Below are positions 51,362-60,169 of a DNA stretch of 64,000 nucleotides, one piece after another (the stretch's first letter is position 1; each line of letters begins with the position of its first letter). The notes beneath the pieces were generated by a model. That model was not told where the DNA came from. It saw nothing but the letters and a program-made list of their open reading frames with translations, and did no database searches. The DNA is from CAZHAX01 sp964530325 (GTDB taxonomy: Bacteria; Chloroflexota; Anaerolineae; B4-G1): positions 66,951 to 130,950 of the forward strand of contig CAZHAX010000007.1 in assembly GCA_964530325.1 (NCBI GenBank), given 5' to 3'. The position numbers were made by a program, and so were the translations under genes.

Positions 51362-52430
51362 TGGCGGAAAGGGGCCTGCTGCGGAGTGGCCGCTAGAAGT
51401 CGTCTACGTAGGCAGTATCGGGGGTGTCGAGGAACGCCTGGTGGCCAGGGCGGGACTGCCTTTCGTGGGAGTGGAGGCTGGTGGGGTGCACGGGTTGGGG
51501 GCAGGTCCGGCAGTGAAGAACCTGACCAAGGTGGCGCGCGGTGTGAGCGCGGCCTATCGGCTGGGGCGTCGAGAGCGACCGGACGCGGTGTTCGCGACCG
51601 GTGGCTACGCCAGCGTTCCGGCGGCGGCGGCGGCCTGGCTGCTGCGGGTGCCGGTGATGGTCTACCTGCCGGACATCGAGCCGGGGCTGGCGGTGCGTTT
51701 CATTGCCCGCCTGGCCAGGAAGGTGGCGGTGACGACGAGCGACTCGACGGCCTATTTCGCCAACAAGAGGACGGTGGTCACCGGCTACCCGGTGCGGTCC
51801 GAATTGACCCGGTGGGAGCCCGACCAGGCCAGAGCCGCGCTCGGATTGGCGGCGGGTCCGCCGGCGTTGCTGGTGCTGGGCGGCAGCAAGGGTGCCCGGT
51901 CGATCAACCGGGCCCTGGGAGAGGTGTTGGAGGAAGTCTTGAGCCTGACGCAGGTGGTGCACGTGAGCGGAGAGCAGGACTGGCCGCAGGTGGCGGAGCG
52001 GAGGAACGCCCTGCCGGAGGGCCTGCGGTCGCGCTACCACGCATCCGCCTACTTGCATGAGGAGATGGGCGCGGCGCTGGCCGGAGCCGACCTGGCGGTC
52101 TGCAGGGCCGGGGCCTCCGTGCTGGGGGAGCTGCCTTTGTTCGGCCTGCCGGCGATCCTCGTGCCCTACCCATACGCCTGGCGCTACCAGAAGGTCAACG
52201 CGGATTGGCTGGCCAGCCGGGGCGCAGCCGTTGTTGTTCAGGACGAGGACATGGGAGAGCAGCTGCTGCCCACGATACGCGCCCTGATTGAAGACCGCTC
52301 CGGGCTGGAGCGGATGGCGGAACGCGCGCTGGCGCTGGCCCGACCGGAGGCGGCGAAGCGGCTGGCGAAGCTGCTGCTGTCGCTGGCAGCGGAGGGGCAG
52401 GCGCCGCAGCAGGTCAGGAGCGAGCTATGA
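51282..52430 (+). CDS. murG: UDP-GlcNAc:lipid I N-acetylglucosaminyltransferase
   Basis: A 382-residue glycosyltransferase making lipid II. The N-terminal RFWIAGGGTGGHVYPGLAVA is the conserved glycine loop; further marks are VFATGGYASVPAAAAA, VLGGSKGARSIN, CRAGASVLGELPLFGLPAIL and the C-terminal UDP-binding region YPYAWRYQKVNADWL. It starts with GTG at 51282, inside ftsW; the start is firm because the glycine loop follows at once. The stop overlaps the next gene by ATGA. Confidence 0.96.
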   Translation: MRFWIAGGGTGGHVYPGLAVAQALLSDGGKGPAAEWPLEVVYVGSIGGVEERLVARAGLPFVGVEAGGVHGLGAGPAVKNLTKVARGVSAAYRLGRRERPDAVFATGGYASVPAAAAAWLLRVPVMVYLPDIEPGLAVRFIARLARKVAVTTSDSTAYFANKRTVVTGYPVRSELTRWEPDQARAALGLAAGPPALLVLGGSKGARSINRALGEVLEEVLSLTQVVHVSGEQDWPQVAERRNALPEGLRSRYHASAYLHEEMGAALAGADLAVCRAGASVLGELPLFGLPAILVPYPYAWRYQKVNADWLASRGAAVVVQDEDMGEQLLPTIRALIEDRSGLERMAERALALARPEAAKRLAKLLLSLAAEGQAPQQVRSEL

Positions 52431-52960
52431 TCACGATGCAGGCGGTATTCTGGCTCTTCGTGGCCCTGTTCGCAATCGTCGGGGCCATGCGGGGCTGGGC
52501 GAAGGAGGCTGTGGCCGTGGCCGGTATCATGCTGGCCCTCTCGGCGATGACGCTGCTCGAGCCGAAGCTCGATATCGCCCTGGCGGCGAGCGCCAGCTCG
52601 GACCGGGTCTTCTTCGTCAAGTGCGGCATATTCCTGGCCATCGTCTTCTTCTCCTACCAGGGGCCAGCAGTGGCTCGCGTCGCCAGCGGGGGAAGGCTTC
52701 TAGCCAGGGAACGCTCCGGGCTGAAGGACATCCTGGCCGGCGGCCTCGTGGGCGCGGTCAACGGCTATCTGATCGCGGGCACGATCTGGTTCTTCCTCCA
52801 GCAGCAGGGCTATCCTTTCCCGGGCGTCCTGCTCCCACCCGCCGGAGGATGGGAGTCGGTGACGATCGCCCAGCGCTATCTGCCAATGATCGTTCTCCAA
52901 CCATGGCTGCCCTATCTTCTCGTGGCCTTCTGCCTGTTCGTCGTAGTGGCCGTAGTCTAA
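52427..52960 (+). CDS. CvpA-like membrane protein
   Basis: A 177-residue protein with about four membrane spans (AVFWLFVALFAIVGAMRGW, AVAGIMLALSAMTLL, FFVKCGIFLAIVFFSY, LLVAFCLFVVVAVV) and the GxxRGWxxE element near the start (MRGWAKEA) that is typical of CvpA proteins. A basic loop with SGLKDILAGGLVGAVNGYL follows. Its position between murG and murC, with an ATGA overlap with murG, suggests a part in envelope biogenesis; the exact function is unknown. Confidence 0.7.
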   Translation: MITMQAVFWLFVALFAIVGAMRGWAKEAVAVAGIMLALSAMTLLEPKLDIALAASASSDRVFFVKCGIFLAIVFFSYQGPAVARVASGGRLLARERSGLKDILAGGLVGAVNGYLIAGTIWFFLQQQGYPFPGVLLPPAGGWESVTIAQRYLPMIVLQPWLPYLLVAFCLFVVVAVV

Positions 52961-52968
52961 GGAGCACT

Positions 52969-54402
52969 ATGAGCGACAATGGATCGAAGGACGCATTGCT
53001 GAAGAAGCGAATTCACTTCGTGGGCATCGGCGGCGCCGGCCTGTCCGCCATCGCCCGGGTGCTGATGGAGAAGGGCGCGCCTATCTCCGGGTCCGACCTG
53101 GTCCTCTCGCCCGTGGCCGAGGCACTGGCTCGCGACGGAGCGCGGGTCTTCGCCGGCCACAACCCGGAGAACGTGGCGGACGCGGAGCTGGTCGTCGTCT
53201 CCTCCGCGGTGCCGGCGGACAACGTCGAAGTGTCGGCCGCCGAGAAGGCGGGCATCCCCGTTCTCAAGCGGCCGGCCTTCCTGGCCCGGATGATGAACGG
53301 CAAGCTCGGCGTCGCCGTGGCCGGCACGCACGGCAAGACGACGACCACGGCGATGATCTCCTCGATCTTGATGGAGGCGGGGGCCGATCCGACGTTCATT
53401 GTAGGGGGCGTCATCGGCGGGCTGGATACGAACGCCCGGGCCGGCAGCGGGCCCCACTTCGTCATCGAGGCGGACGAGTACGATCGGACCTTCCTGAGCC
53501 TGAAGCCGACCGTGGCCGTGGTGACGAACGTGGAGCACGATCACCCGGACTGCTATCCCACGGAGGAGCAGTTCAGGGAGGCCTTCCGGGAATTCCTGCA
53601 GCTCGTGCCGGACGACGGGCTGCTGGTCGCCTGCTGGGACGATCCCACGGCGCGGGAGATGGGCCAGAAGCGGCGACAGGCCGGCGGGCAGGTTGCCTTC
53701 TTCGGGCTGGAGGAGGGTGCAGAGTGGCGGGCGGAGGAGGTGCGGGCCAACTTCGCCGGCGGCGTCGATTTCCTGGCCACTCGCCAGGGGCATATGCTGG
53801 GCCTGGTGCGGCTGCGCCAACCGGGAGCGCACAACGCCTCGAACGCCATGGCGGCCCTTGCCGTAGCCGACTACCTGGGCATTCCATTCAAGACGTCGCG
53901 GGCGGCACTGACCGAGTTCCGCGGGGTGGGGCGGCGCTTCGAGCTGAAGGGCGAGGCGGACGGCGTGACCGTCGTCGACGACTATGCCCATCACCCGACG
54001 GAGATCCGGGCCACGCTCGAGGCGGCGAGGGGGCGCTACCAGCACCGGCCGCTGTGGGCGGTCTGGCAGCCGCATACGTACAGCAGAACGAAGACGCTGC
54101 TGGGCGAGTTCGCCCGGGCCTTCGACGTCGCCGATCACGTCGTCATTCTGCCCATCTACGCGGCGCGAGAGAGCGACTCGCTGGGCATCCGCAGCGAGGA
54201 TGTGAAGGCGGCGATGAAGCACGCGGACGTGCGCACCGCCGAATCACTGGACGAGGCGGTCGTCTGGCTGGCGACGGAAGCGCTGGGCGACGACGTCGTA
54301 TTGACGCTGGGAGCCGGCGATGGGTATCTGGTTGGCGAGTGGCTGCTGGAAGCGCTGCACGCCGCCAGCGGCGAGCCCGGCTCGATAAGGACTGTTGCGT
54401 GA
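52969..54402 (+). CDS. murC: UDP-MurNAc:L-Ala ligase
   Basis: A 477-residue Mur ligase adding L-alanine to UDP-MurNAc. Marks: IHFVGIGGAGLSAIARVL, VVVSSAVPADN, VAGTHGKTTTTAMI, IEADEYDRTFL, NVEHDHPDCYPT, GAHNASNAMAA, FRGVGRRFELKGE, VVDDYAHHPTEIRATL and WQPHTYSRTKTLL. The start ATG at 52969 has AAGGAG upstream; the frame is open far upstream (to 52288) only because of the GC bias. Length is normal. Confidence 0.97.
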   Translation: MSDNGSKDALLKKRIHFVGIGGAGLSAIARVLMEKGAPISGSDLVLSPVAEALARDGARVFAGHNPENVADAELVVVSSAVPADNVEVSAAEKAGIPVLKRPAFLARMMNGKLGVAVAGTHGKTTTTAMISSILMEAGADPTFIVGGVIGGLDTNARAGSGPHFVIEADEYDRTFLSLKPTVAVVTNVEHDHPDCYPTEEQFREAFREFLQLVPDDGLLVACWDDPTAREMGQKRRQAGGQVAFFGLEEGAEWRAEEVRANFAGGVDFLATRQGHMLGLVRLRQPGAHNASNAMAALAVADYLGIPFKTSRAALTEFRGVGRRFELKGEADGVTVVDDYAHHPTEIRATLEAARGRYQHRPLWAVWQPHTYSRTKTLLGEFARAFDVADHVVILPIYAARESDSLGIRSEDVKAAMKHADVRTAESLDEAVVWLATEALGDDVVLTLGAGDGYLVGEWLLEALHAASGEPGSIRTVA

Positions 54403-54441
54403 GGGGTGCCACGGAGCCATAGTGGTCAAAAGGAGGATACG

Positions 54442-54594
54442 ATGAGTGCACAGGTGATAGAGCGGGGACCGATGAAGATGTTCAGGCGGCTGGACGACGT
54501 GCGTAAGCGGAAGCGGGCCTGGAACGACATGGTCAGCCGGGTGCTGCAGGGGAAGATGCGTCTGGTGGGTGCCAGGGGTGGCAGTGCCGGGTAG
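54442..54594 (+). CDS. Very small basic protein between murC and murB
   Basis: 50 residues (MSAQVIERGPMKMFRRLDDV then RKRKRAWNDMVSRVLQGK), strongly basic in the middle. A near-perfect AGGAGG seven bases before the ATG at 54442 and its overlap with the murB start region support translation. No membrane span. An amphipathic, membrane- or nucleic-acid-binding role is conceivable, but nothing is known. It may also be a leader that couples murC to murB. Confidence 0.5.
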   Translation: MSAQVIERGPMKMFRRLDDVRKRKRAWNDMVSRVLQGKMRLVGARGGSAG

Positions 54595-55537
54595 AGGCGA
54601 TGTGGCCGCCCTGGCGACGGCGCTGGGCGATCGGGCGCGCCGGCACGAAGCGCTGGCCGGCTACACGGCCATGCGTGTCGGCGGCCCGGCCGACCTGCTC
54701 GTCGTCTGCGAGAAGGCGGAACAGGTGGTGCAGGCCGTCGAGTTGGCGCGCCAGCACGGTGTGCCCTGGCAGGTGATCGGGGGCGGCTGCAACATCCTGG
54801 TGGCGGACGATGGGATCAGAGGGCTGGTGATCGTCTACCGGGCCGGGCGGATCAGCTTCGAGGGGCTCCAGGCGCGGGCCGAGGCCGGCGCCTCCATGTC
54901 CGTGCTGGCGCGCGAGTCCGTAGCCCGCGGGCTGGGCGGGCTGGAGTGGGCCTCGGGCCTGCCGGGCACGGTCGGCGGCGCCATCGTGGGCAACGCCGGG
55001 GCATTCGAGGGCGACGTCGCCTCGACGCTGAAGAGCGCGAGCGTGCTGCAGAGGAACGGCAGCATCGCCAGGAGGACGCCGGGCTGGTTCCAGTTCGCCT
55101 ACCGGGAGTCCCGCCTGAAGCGGATGGCGGTGGGGAGGCGGCCGGCGGTGCTGGAAGCGACCTTCGCCTTCGGCCAGGGTGATGCAGACGAGCTGGCCCG
55201 GCGGGCGGACGAGATCCTGGAGTGGCGCCGCACGCGCCACCCCTCCGGGGCGACGATGGGCTCGACCTTCCGCAACCCGGAGGGAAACCACGCCGGGCGG
55301 CTGATCGAGGAGGCCGGGTTGCGCGGCTATCGGGTCGGCGGAGCGCGCGTCTCCGACCAGCACGCCAACTTCTTCATGAACATCGGCGGGGCCAGGGCCA
55401 CGGACGTTCTGGCGCTGGCCAATCACGTCTGGAGCGAGGTGAGACAGAAGAGCGGGGTCGATCTGCAGCTCGAGGTAGAACTCCTCGGCAATTGGAACGG
55501 CTTCGTGGGGGCGGCAAGGGGGCAGCGTGGGCCGTAA
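54569..55537 (+). CDS. murB: UDP-N-acetylenolpyruvoylglucosamine reductase
   Basis: A flavoprotein reducing the enolpyruvyl group to lactyl in MurNAc formation; up to 322 residues. Marks: YTAMRVGGPADLLVV, VIGGGCNILVADDGI, LEWASGLPGTVGGAIVGNAG and GSTFRNPEGNHAGRLIEEAG with the catalytic serine; the last segment LEVELLGNWN carries the glutamate. Several GTG starts are possible (54569, 54578, 54584, 54602); 54584 has AGGGG five bases upstream. The stop overlaps the ddl start by 11 bases. Confidence 0.94.
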   Translation: MPGVAVPGRGDVAALATALGDRARRHEALAGYTAMRVGGPADLLVVCEKAEQVVQAVELARQHGVPWQVIGGGCNILVADDGIRGLVIVYRAGRISFEGLQARAEAGASMSVLARESVARGLGGLEWASGLPGTVGGAIVGNAGAFEGDVASTLKSASVLQRNGSIARRTPGWFQFAYRESRLKRMAVGRRPAVLEATFAFGQGDADELARRADEILEWRRTRHPSGATMGSTFRNPEGNHAGRLIEEAGLRGYRVGGARVSDQHANFFMNIGGARATDVLALANHVWSEVRQKSGVDLQLEVELLGNWNGFVGAARGQRGP

Positions 55538-56666
55538 GATCAAGGTCGGCGTCGTCTTCGGCGGCAGGTCGGGCGAGCACGAGGTCTCGCTTGCCTCCGC
55601 CAAGAGCGTGATGGAGGCGATCGACAAGAAGAAGTACGAGGTCGTCCCCATCGGCATCACCAAGGACGGCCTGTGGATCGCTTCAGGCGACCCGATGGAG
55701 GCGCTGGAGGGCGGCGACATGAGCGCCAGCCAGCCGGCGGCGCTGCTCGGCGATCCCTCGCGCAGCGGGCTCATGCGCCTGGAGGATCGGGAGCGGAGCG
55801 TGGTCGAGGCCACGCCTCTCTCCCAGCTCGACGTCGTCTTCCCGGTGCTGCACGGCCCCTACGGCGAGGATGGGACGGTGCAGGGGCTGCTGGAGCTGGC
55901 CGGTATCCCCTACGTCGGCGCAGGCGTGACCGGGTCGGCGGTGGGGATGGACAAGGCGATCTTCAAGGACGTGATGCGGGCCCACTCGCTGCCGGTGTGC
56001 GACTACCTGGTGGTCAAGCGGAAGGAGTGGGAGGCCAGCCCGGACGGGGTGCTGGATCGGCTGGAGGCCGAGCTGAGCTACCCCATGTTCACCAAGCCGG
56101 TCAACCTGGGGTCGAGCGTGGGCATCTCCAAGTGCCATGATCGGGGCGGGCTGGCCAAGGGGCTGGCGGAGGCAGCCCGGTACGACCGGAAGCTGCTCGT
56201 CGAAGTGGCCGTGCCGGAGGCGCGGGAGATCGAGCTGAGTGTGCTGGGGAACGACGATCCGATGGTCTCCGTGCCCGGGGAGGTCATTCCCAGCCGGGAG
56301 TTCTACAGCTACGAATCGAAGTACATCGACGCTGGTGACCAGGCTTCGGGGCTGGTCATCCCGGCGGAGATCTCTGCGGAGCTGACCGAGCGGGCGCGCC
56401 ATCTGGCGGCCGAGGCCTACAAGGCAATCGATTGCTCCGGCATGGCCAGAGCCGACTTCCTGCTCTCCGGCAAGACGGATGAGCTGTACGTGAACGAGCT
56501 GAACACGATACCGGGATTTACCTCCATCAGTATGTACCCGAAGCTCTGGGCGGCGACCGGGATCTCGTACCCAGAGCTGATCGATCGGCTGATCGAGCTG
56601 GCAATAGAGCGGTTCGACGACAAGAGCCGCTCGCTGACCTCGTATCAACCGCCTGAGGAGAATTGA
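55527..56666 (+). CDS. ddl: D-alanine--D-alanine ligase
   Basis: A 379-residue ATP-grasp ligase supplying D-Ala-D-Ala to MurF. Marks: VGVVFGGRSGEHEVSLASAK, VFPVLHGPYGEDGTVQGLLE, YVGAGVTGSAVGMDKAI, KPVNLGSSVGISKC, DFLLSGKTDELYVNELNTIP and GFTSISMYPKL. Full length. It starts with GTG at 55527 within the end of murB, and the stop TGATG overlaps ftsQ. Confidence 0.96.
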   Translation: MGRKIKVGVVFGGRSGEHEVSLASAKSVMEAIDKKKYEVVPIGITKDGLWIASGDPMEALEGGDMSASQPAALLGDPSRSGLMRLEDRERSVVEATPLSQLDVVFPVLHGPYGEDGTVQGLLELAGIPYVGAGVTGSAVGMDKAIFKDVMRAHSLPVCDYLVVKRKEWEASPDGVLDRLEAELSYPMFTKPVNLGSSVGISKCHDRGGLAKGLAEAARYDRKLLVEVAVPEAREIELSVLGNDDPMVSVPGEVIPSREFYSYESKYIDAGDQASGLVIPAEISAELTERARHLAAEAYKAIDCSGMARADFLLSGKTDELYVNELNTIPGFTSISMYPKLWAATGISYPELIDRLIELAIERFDDKSRSLTSYQPPEEN

Positions 56667-57466
56667 TGGCAGGCTCGCGCTTCTACCGGTCCGCGGTAAG
56701 CCGCACTCTGGACGTGGCAGAGGTCGCGCGCGGTGGTCTGCTGCACACCGGGGCGGCGGCCCGCTCGGACGTGCGCCGGAGCGGGCGGCGCTTCCTGCCC
56801 CTGCTGCTCGTACTGGTGCTCGTCGGAGCGCCCTGGCTGGTGCTGAGCGATGGATTCTACGTGTACGAGGCGGAGACGATGGGGGCGCAGCGCCTGACCA
56901 GCGAGGAGGTGCTGGCGGCCAGCGGCCTCGTCGGCCGGCACGTACTTACGGTGCGGCCGGATGCCATCGAGGCGAGCCTGCTGGGGGCGCTGCCCACATT
57001 GAAGAGCGCCCGCGTTTCCTGCCGCATCACCGGGCGCTGCCGGATCGCCGTCGAGGAGCGGCAGCCAATCGCCGTCTGGGAGGAGGATGGAGCAGCCTAC
57101 TGGGTCGACGAGGAAGGCCTCACCTTCCCCTTCGACGGGACCTGGTCGGCCCTTCTGCACGTGAGCGGCCCGATGCCGCGCGGGGAGGATGGGCGGCTCG
57201 ACGGCGAGATTCGATCCGCGCTGACGGAGCTGGCGAGTGCAGGCCTGCAGGGCGACACGGTGGTCCGCTATACGCTGCAGCACGGCCTGGTGCTGGCGGA
57301 CAGCCAGGGCCGGATGGTAGTGCTGGGCACGGGTGGGGGGATGGCCGGGAAGCTGGAGATCGTGGAGAGACTGATGGCCCAGCTGGCGGAGCGGGGGTTG
57401 GAGCCGCGCTTCGTCGACGTCCGCTTCCCCAGCGCACCCTACTTCTCGCTGACGAACGGTATGTAG
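56666..57466 (+). CDS. ftsQ: Cell division protein FtsQ (POTRA domain)
   Basis: A 266-residue single-span protein. A basic cytoplasmic N-terminus of about 45 residues is followed by the membrane span (FLPLLLVLVLVGAPWLVL), a POTRA domain (GAQRLTSEEVLAASGLVG, RPDAIEASLLGALPTLKSARV) and the beta domain with RIAVEERQPIAVWEEDGAAYWVDEEG-like content. This is the FtsQ/DivIB layout; it joins the FtsL-FtsB complex at the septum. Start ATG shares one base with the ddl stop. Sequence similarity in the family is low, but position supports it. Confidence 0.9.
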   Translation: MAGSRFYRSAVSRTLDVAEVARGGLLHTGAAARSDVRRSGRRFLPLLLVLVLVGAPWLVLSDGFYVYEAETMGAQRLTSEEVLAASGLVGRHVLTVRPDAIEASLLGALPTLKSARVSCRITGRCRIAVEERQPIAVWEEDGAAYWVDEEGLTFPFDGTWSALLHVSGPMPRGEDGRLDGEIRSALTELASAGLQGDTVVRYTLQHGLVLADSQGRMVVLGTGGGMAGKLEIVERLMAQLAERGLEPRFVDVRFPSAPYFSLTNGM

Positions 57467-57480
57467 GTGGATTGGGAGAT

Positions 57481-58701
57481 ATGGCGCTGCGCACGGTCGT
57501 GGGGATAGACGTCGGAAGCAGCAAGACGCGTACCTTCGTCGGCCAGGTGGAAGGGGAGGCGAAGCTGCGTTTGATCGGCGGGGGCATCGTCCCGTCACGC
57601 GGTATCCGGCGCGGCGTGGTCGTCGACGCCGGCGAGGCGGCGGGTGCGATTGCTGAAAGCACGCGGCTGGCGGAGGAGCAATCGGGGTACGAGATCGAGC
57701 GTGCCTTCGTCGGCCTGAGCGGCGCGCACGTCCGCTCCGGCCCCGGCCGGGGCGTGGTGGGCGTCTCCTCCAGGAAGGAGGCGGTGTCGCTGCCCGATGC
57801 GGAACGCGCGGCGGACGTGGCCCAGGTGGCTGCGGTGTCCGAGGGGCGGACGGCAGTGCACGTGGTCCCGCAGCGCTATGTAGTCGATGGGCGGGACGTA
57901 GGTTTCGACCCGGTCGGCAAGAGGGGATCGGTGCTGGAGGTGGAGGCGCTCGTCGTCACCGGGGCGACCGAAGCGATAGATGGCCTGAGCGAGGCGGTGG
58001 CGAAGGCAGGGATTGAGATCGACGGGCTGGTGGCGACGGGTCTGGCGGCGGGCAGCGCGCTGCTCAGCGAGGCCGAGTGCCAGGACGGCGTCGCCGTCGT
58101 CGATATCGGTGCCGGGACGACGGACATTGCCGTCTTCGGCGAGCGTACGGTGTGGCACGTGGCCAGCCTGGGGGTAGGGGGAGAGCACGTGACGGCGGAT
58201 ATCGCGGCTGGGCTGGGGATCGGGCTGGAGCTGGCCGAGGAGGTCAAGGTGCGCCACGCCCACTCGCAGTCCCGGCTGGTCGCCCCGCGGGAGCGATTCG
58301 ACCTCCAGGGGGCGCCCGGCGCGGCGGCGAAGTCCGTGCACCGCTGGCGGCTGGCGGAGATCGTCGAGGCCCGGGTGCGGGAGATCCTGTCGATGGTGGG
58401 AGAGGAGATCCGGCGCTCCGGCCGGCTCCATCAGCTGGCCGGGGGTATTGTGCTCTGCGGCGGCACGTCTCTGCTGCCGGGGCTCGCTGCGCTGGCTGAT
58501 GAGACGTTGAGCCTGCCGGCGAGGCTGGGTCACGTAGATATGGTAGTCGAGTCTGAAGGAGCATCCTGTGGCCCCTCGCAGATGGCGGCGATGGGCCTGG
58601 TCGAATGGGGAAGGACGGGCAGGCGGCCCCGCGTGCGTCCGGAGGCGGACAGCGGGGGCGAGCGCGTCCTCAACTGGCTGCGGGCGCTGCTGCCGACGTG
58701 A
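57481..58701 (+). CDS. ftsA: Cell division protein FtsA
   Basis: A 406-residue actin-like ATPase tethering FtsZ to the membrane. ATP-binding segments are VGIDVGSSKTRTFV (phosphate 1), AVVDIGAGTTDIAVF (phosphate 2) and GIVLCGGTSLLPGL (adenosine). The C-terminus GGERVLNWLRALLP is the amphipathic membrane-targeting helix. The start is ATG at 57481 after GGGAG; an in-frame TTG at 57472 is possible. It is 14 bases after ftsQ and about 50 before ftsZ. Confidence 0.95.
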   Translation: MALRTVVGIDVGSSKTRTFVGQVEGEAKLRLIGGGIVPSRGIRRGVVVDAGEAAGAIAESTRLAEEQSGYEIERAFVGLSGAHVRSGPGRGVVGVSSRKEAVSLPDAERAADVAQVAAVSEGRTAVHVVPQRYVVDGRDVGFDPVGKRGSVLEVEALVVTGATEAIDGLSEAVAKAGIEIDGLVATGLAAGSALLSEAECQDGVAVVDIGAGTTDIAVFGERTVWHVASLGVGGEHVTADIAAGLGIGLELAEEVKVRHAHSQSRLVAPRERFDLQGAPGAAAKSVHRWRLAEIVEARVREILSMVGEEIRRSGRLHQLAGGIVLCGGTSLLPGLAALADETLSLPARLGHVDMVVESEGASCGPSQMAAMGLVEWGRTGRRPRVRPEADSGGERVLNWLRALLPT

Positions 58702-58753
58702 GAGGTCGCGGCCACTCGCCGCGGGCAGCGCGGGCAGATGGGGGAGGAGTACT

Positions 58754-59851
58754 ATGATGAGGCCACCCAACAAAGAGAGCTTTGCACAGATCAGGGTAGT
58801 AGGCATCGGAGGCGGTGGGAGCAACGCTGTCGACCGTATGATCGCCGAGGGCGTGCCCGGCGTCGAGTTCATCGCCATTAACACGGATGCCCAGGCCTTG
58901 ATGCGGGCGGCGGCGCCGACGCGCGTGCGCATCGGCGAGCAGCTCACGCGCGGCCTGGGCGTGGGCGGCGACCCGGTGCTGGGCCGCCAGGCGGCGGAGG
59001 AATCGGAGGCCGACCTGAAGAAGGTGCTCGAGGGGTCCGACATGGTGTTCATCACCGCCGGCATGGGCGGAGGGACGGGCACGGGCGGCGCGCCGGTGAT
59101 CGCGCGGCTGGCCAGGGAGGCCGGCGCGCTGACCATCGGCGTCGTCACCCGGCCGTTCAGCTGGGAGGGGGCCGTGCGAGCGGAGACGGGCAGGCTGGGT
59201 GTGGACCAGCTGAAGGATGTCGTCGATACGTTGATCGTGATCCCCAACGACCGCCTCCTGGAGATCACTGACAGAAGGGTCACGCTGCAGGCGGCCTTCG
59301 CGCTGGCGGACGACGTGCTGCGCCAGGGCGTGCAGGGCATCTCCGAGCTGATCACGGTGCCGGGGCTGATCAACCTGGACTTCGCCGACGTGCGCACGAT
59401 CATGGCCCAGGGCGGCGCCGCTCTGCTGGCGGTGGGAGCGGCGCGGGGCGAGAACCGGGCTGTCGAGGCGGCGCAGCAGGCGATCTCCAGCCGGCTGCTC
59501 GATATCACCATCGACGGCGCCCGGGGCATCCTGTTCAACGTGACCGGCGGGCCGGATCTGACGCTGCACGAGGTCGACGAGGCGGCCTCGATGATCAAGC
59601 GGACGGCCGACCCGGGCGTCAACCTGATCTTCGGCGCGGTGATCGACGAGACGCAGGGCGACGAGGTGCGTATCACCGTCATCGCCACCGGGTTCGACAA
59701 GACCCGGGCCCACCTGCCGCCGACTCAGCTCGCCTTCGCCGAAGCGGTGGAGGAAGAGGATGAGCCTGAGGAGGCGGCGATCGGCCTGCCGCCGGTGGCG
59801 ATCGTGGACGACCTGGAGGTGCCGGCATTCCTGCGGCAGCGCATGCTGTAG
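58754..59851 (+). CDS. ftsZ: Cell division protein FtsZ
   Basis: A 365-residue tubulin-like GTPase forming the Z ring. GTP-binding marks: VVGIGGGGSNAVDRMI, INTDAQAL, the tubulin signature TAGMGGGTGTGGAPV and NPDRLL-like IPNDRLLEI. The C-terminal peptide DDLEVPAFLRQRML is the FtsA-binding tail, after a short acidic linker of about 20 residues. The start ATG at 58754 has GGAGGAG four bases upstream. It closes the division cluster. Confidence 0.98.
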   Translation: MMRPPNKESFAQIRVVGIGGGGSNAVDRMIAEGVPGVEFIAINTDAQALMRAAAPTRVRIGEQLTRGLGVGGDPVLGRQAAEESEADLKKVLEGSDMVFITAGMGGGTGTGGAPVIARLAREAGALTIGVVTRPFSWEGAVRAETGRLGVDQLKDVVDTLIVIPNDRLLEITDRRVTLQAAFALADDVLRQGVQGISELITVPGLINLDFADVRTIMAQGGAALLAVGAARGENRAVEAAQQAISSRLLDITIDGARGILFNVTGGPDLTLHEVDEAASMIKRTADPGVNLIFGAVIDETQGDEVRITVIATGFDKTRAHLPPTQLAFAEAVEEEDEPEEAAIGLPPVAIVDDLEVPAFLRQRML

Positions 59852-59904
59852 GAGGTGGTGGAATGGCCGCGCTGCCCTTGCCGCGCGGCGCAGCGGCAGA
59901 CGTA

Positions 59905-59945
59905 ACCCGGGGTGCGCGGCAGATCGAGCCAGGCGCACCCTGGGT
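59905..59945 (+). terminator. Long hairpin after ftsZ
   Basis: ACCCGGGGTGCGC (59905-59917) pairs with GCGCACCCTGGGT (59933-59945) over 13 bp including one G-U, with a 15-base loop. No T-run follows directly, so it may be a weak terminator or an RNA-processing structure at the end of the division operon. Confidence 0.5.
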
Positions 59946-60022
59946 CATCCTCCACTGCACGTACCCCGGAATTCACCTACCTTAAGACGTTCTTTTCTTT
60001 AAGACTGGGTGCCTGTTTCCAC

Positions 60023-60051
60023 TTGCATCGCTTTTCAGGGAATGGTATAAT
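60023..60051 (+). promoter_or_regulatory. Promoter of nrdR-nrdJ
   Basis: TTGCAT (60023-60028) and TATAAT (60046-60051), spacer 17. Transcription would begin near 60058, just before the first NrdR-like box. Confidence 0.8.
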
Positions 60052-60065
60052 CTGGCCATCTTCGC

Positions 60066-60110
60066 CCCTAGATGTGGGGTCGAATACCGCCACAGTCCCC
60101 ACATGTAGGG
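60066..60110 (+). promoter_or_regulatory. Tandem NrdR boxes
   Basis: CCCTAGATGTGGGG (60066-60079) and CCCCACATGTAGGG (60097-60110). The second is nearly the reverse complement of the first (13 of 14) and each is an imperfect palindrome. Their centres are 31 bases apart, i.e. three helix turns, the arrangement known for NrdR operators. NrdR would repress its own operon, including nrdJ. Confidence 0.7.
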
Positions 60111-60169
60111 CGCGTTCCATTCCCATCGCAGCGCCCAAGCAAGGTCCGGCAGTCGAATAGGACAGATGA

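Noticed and set aside
49672..51396. 574-residue plus-strand frame across murD and ftsW
   Set aside because: Overlaps two certain genes in another frame, and its translation is Gly/Arg-rich without domains.
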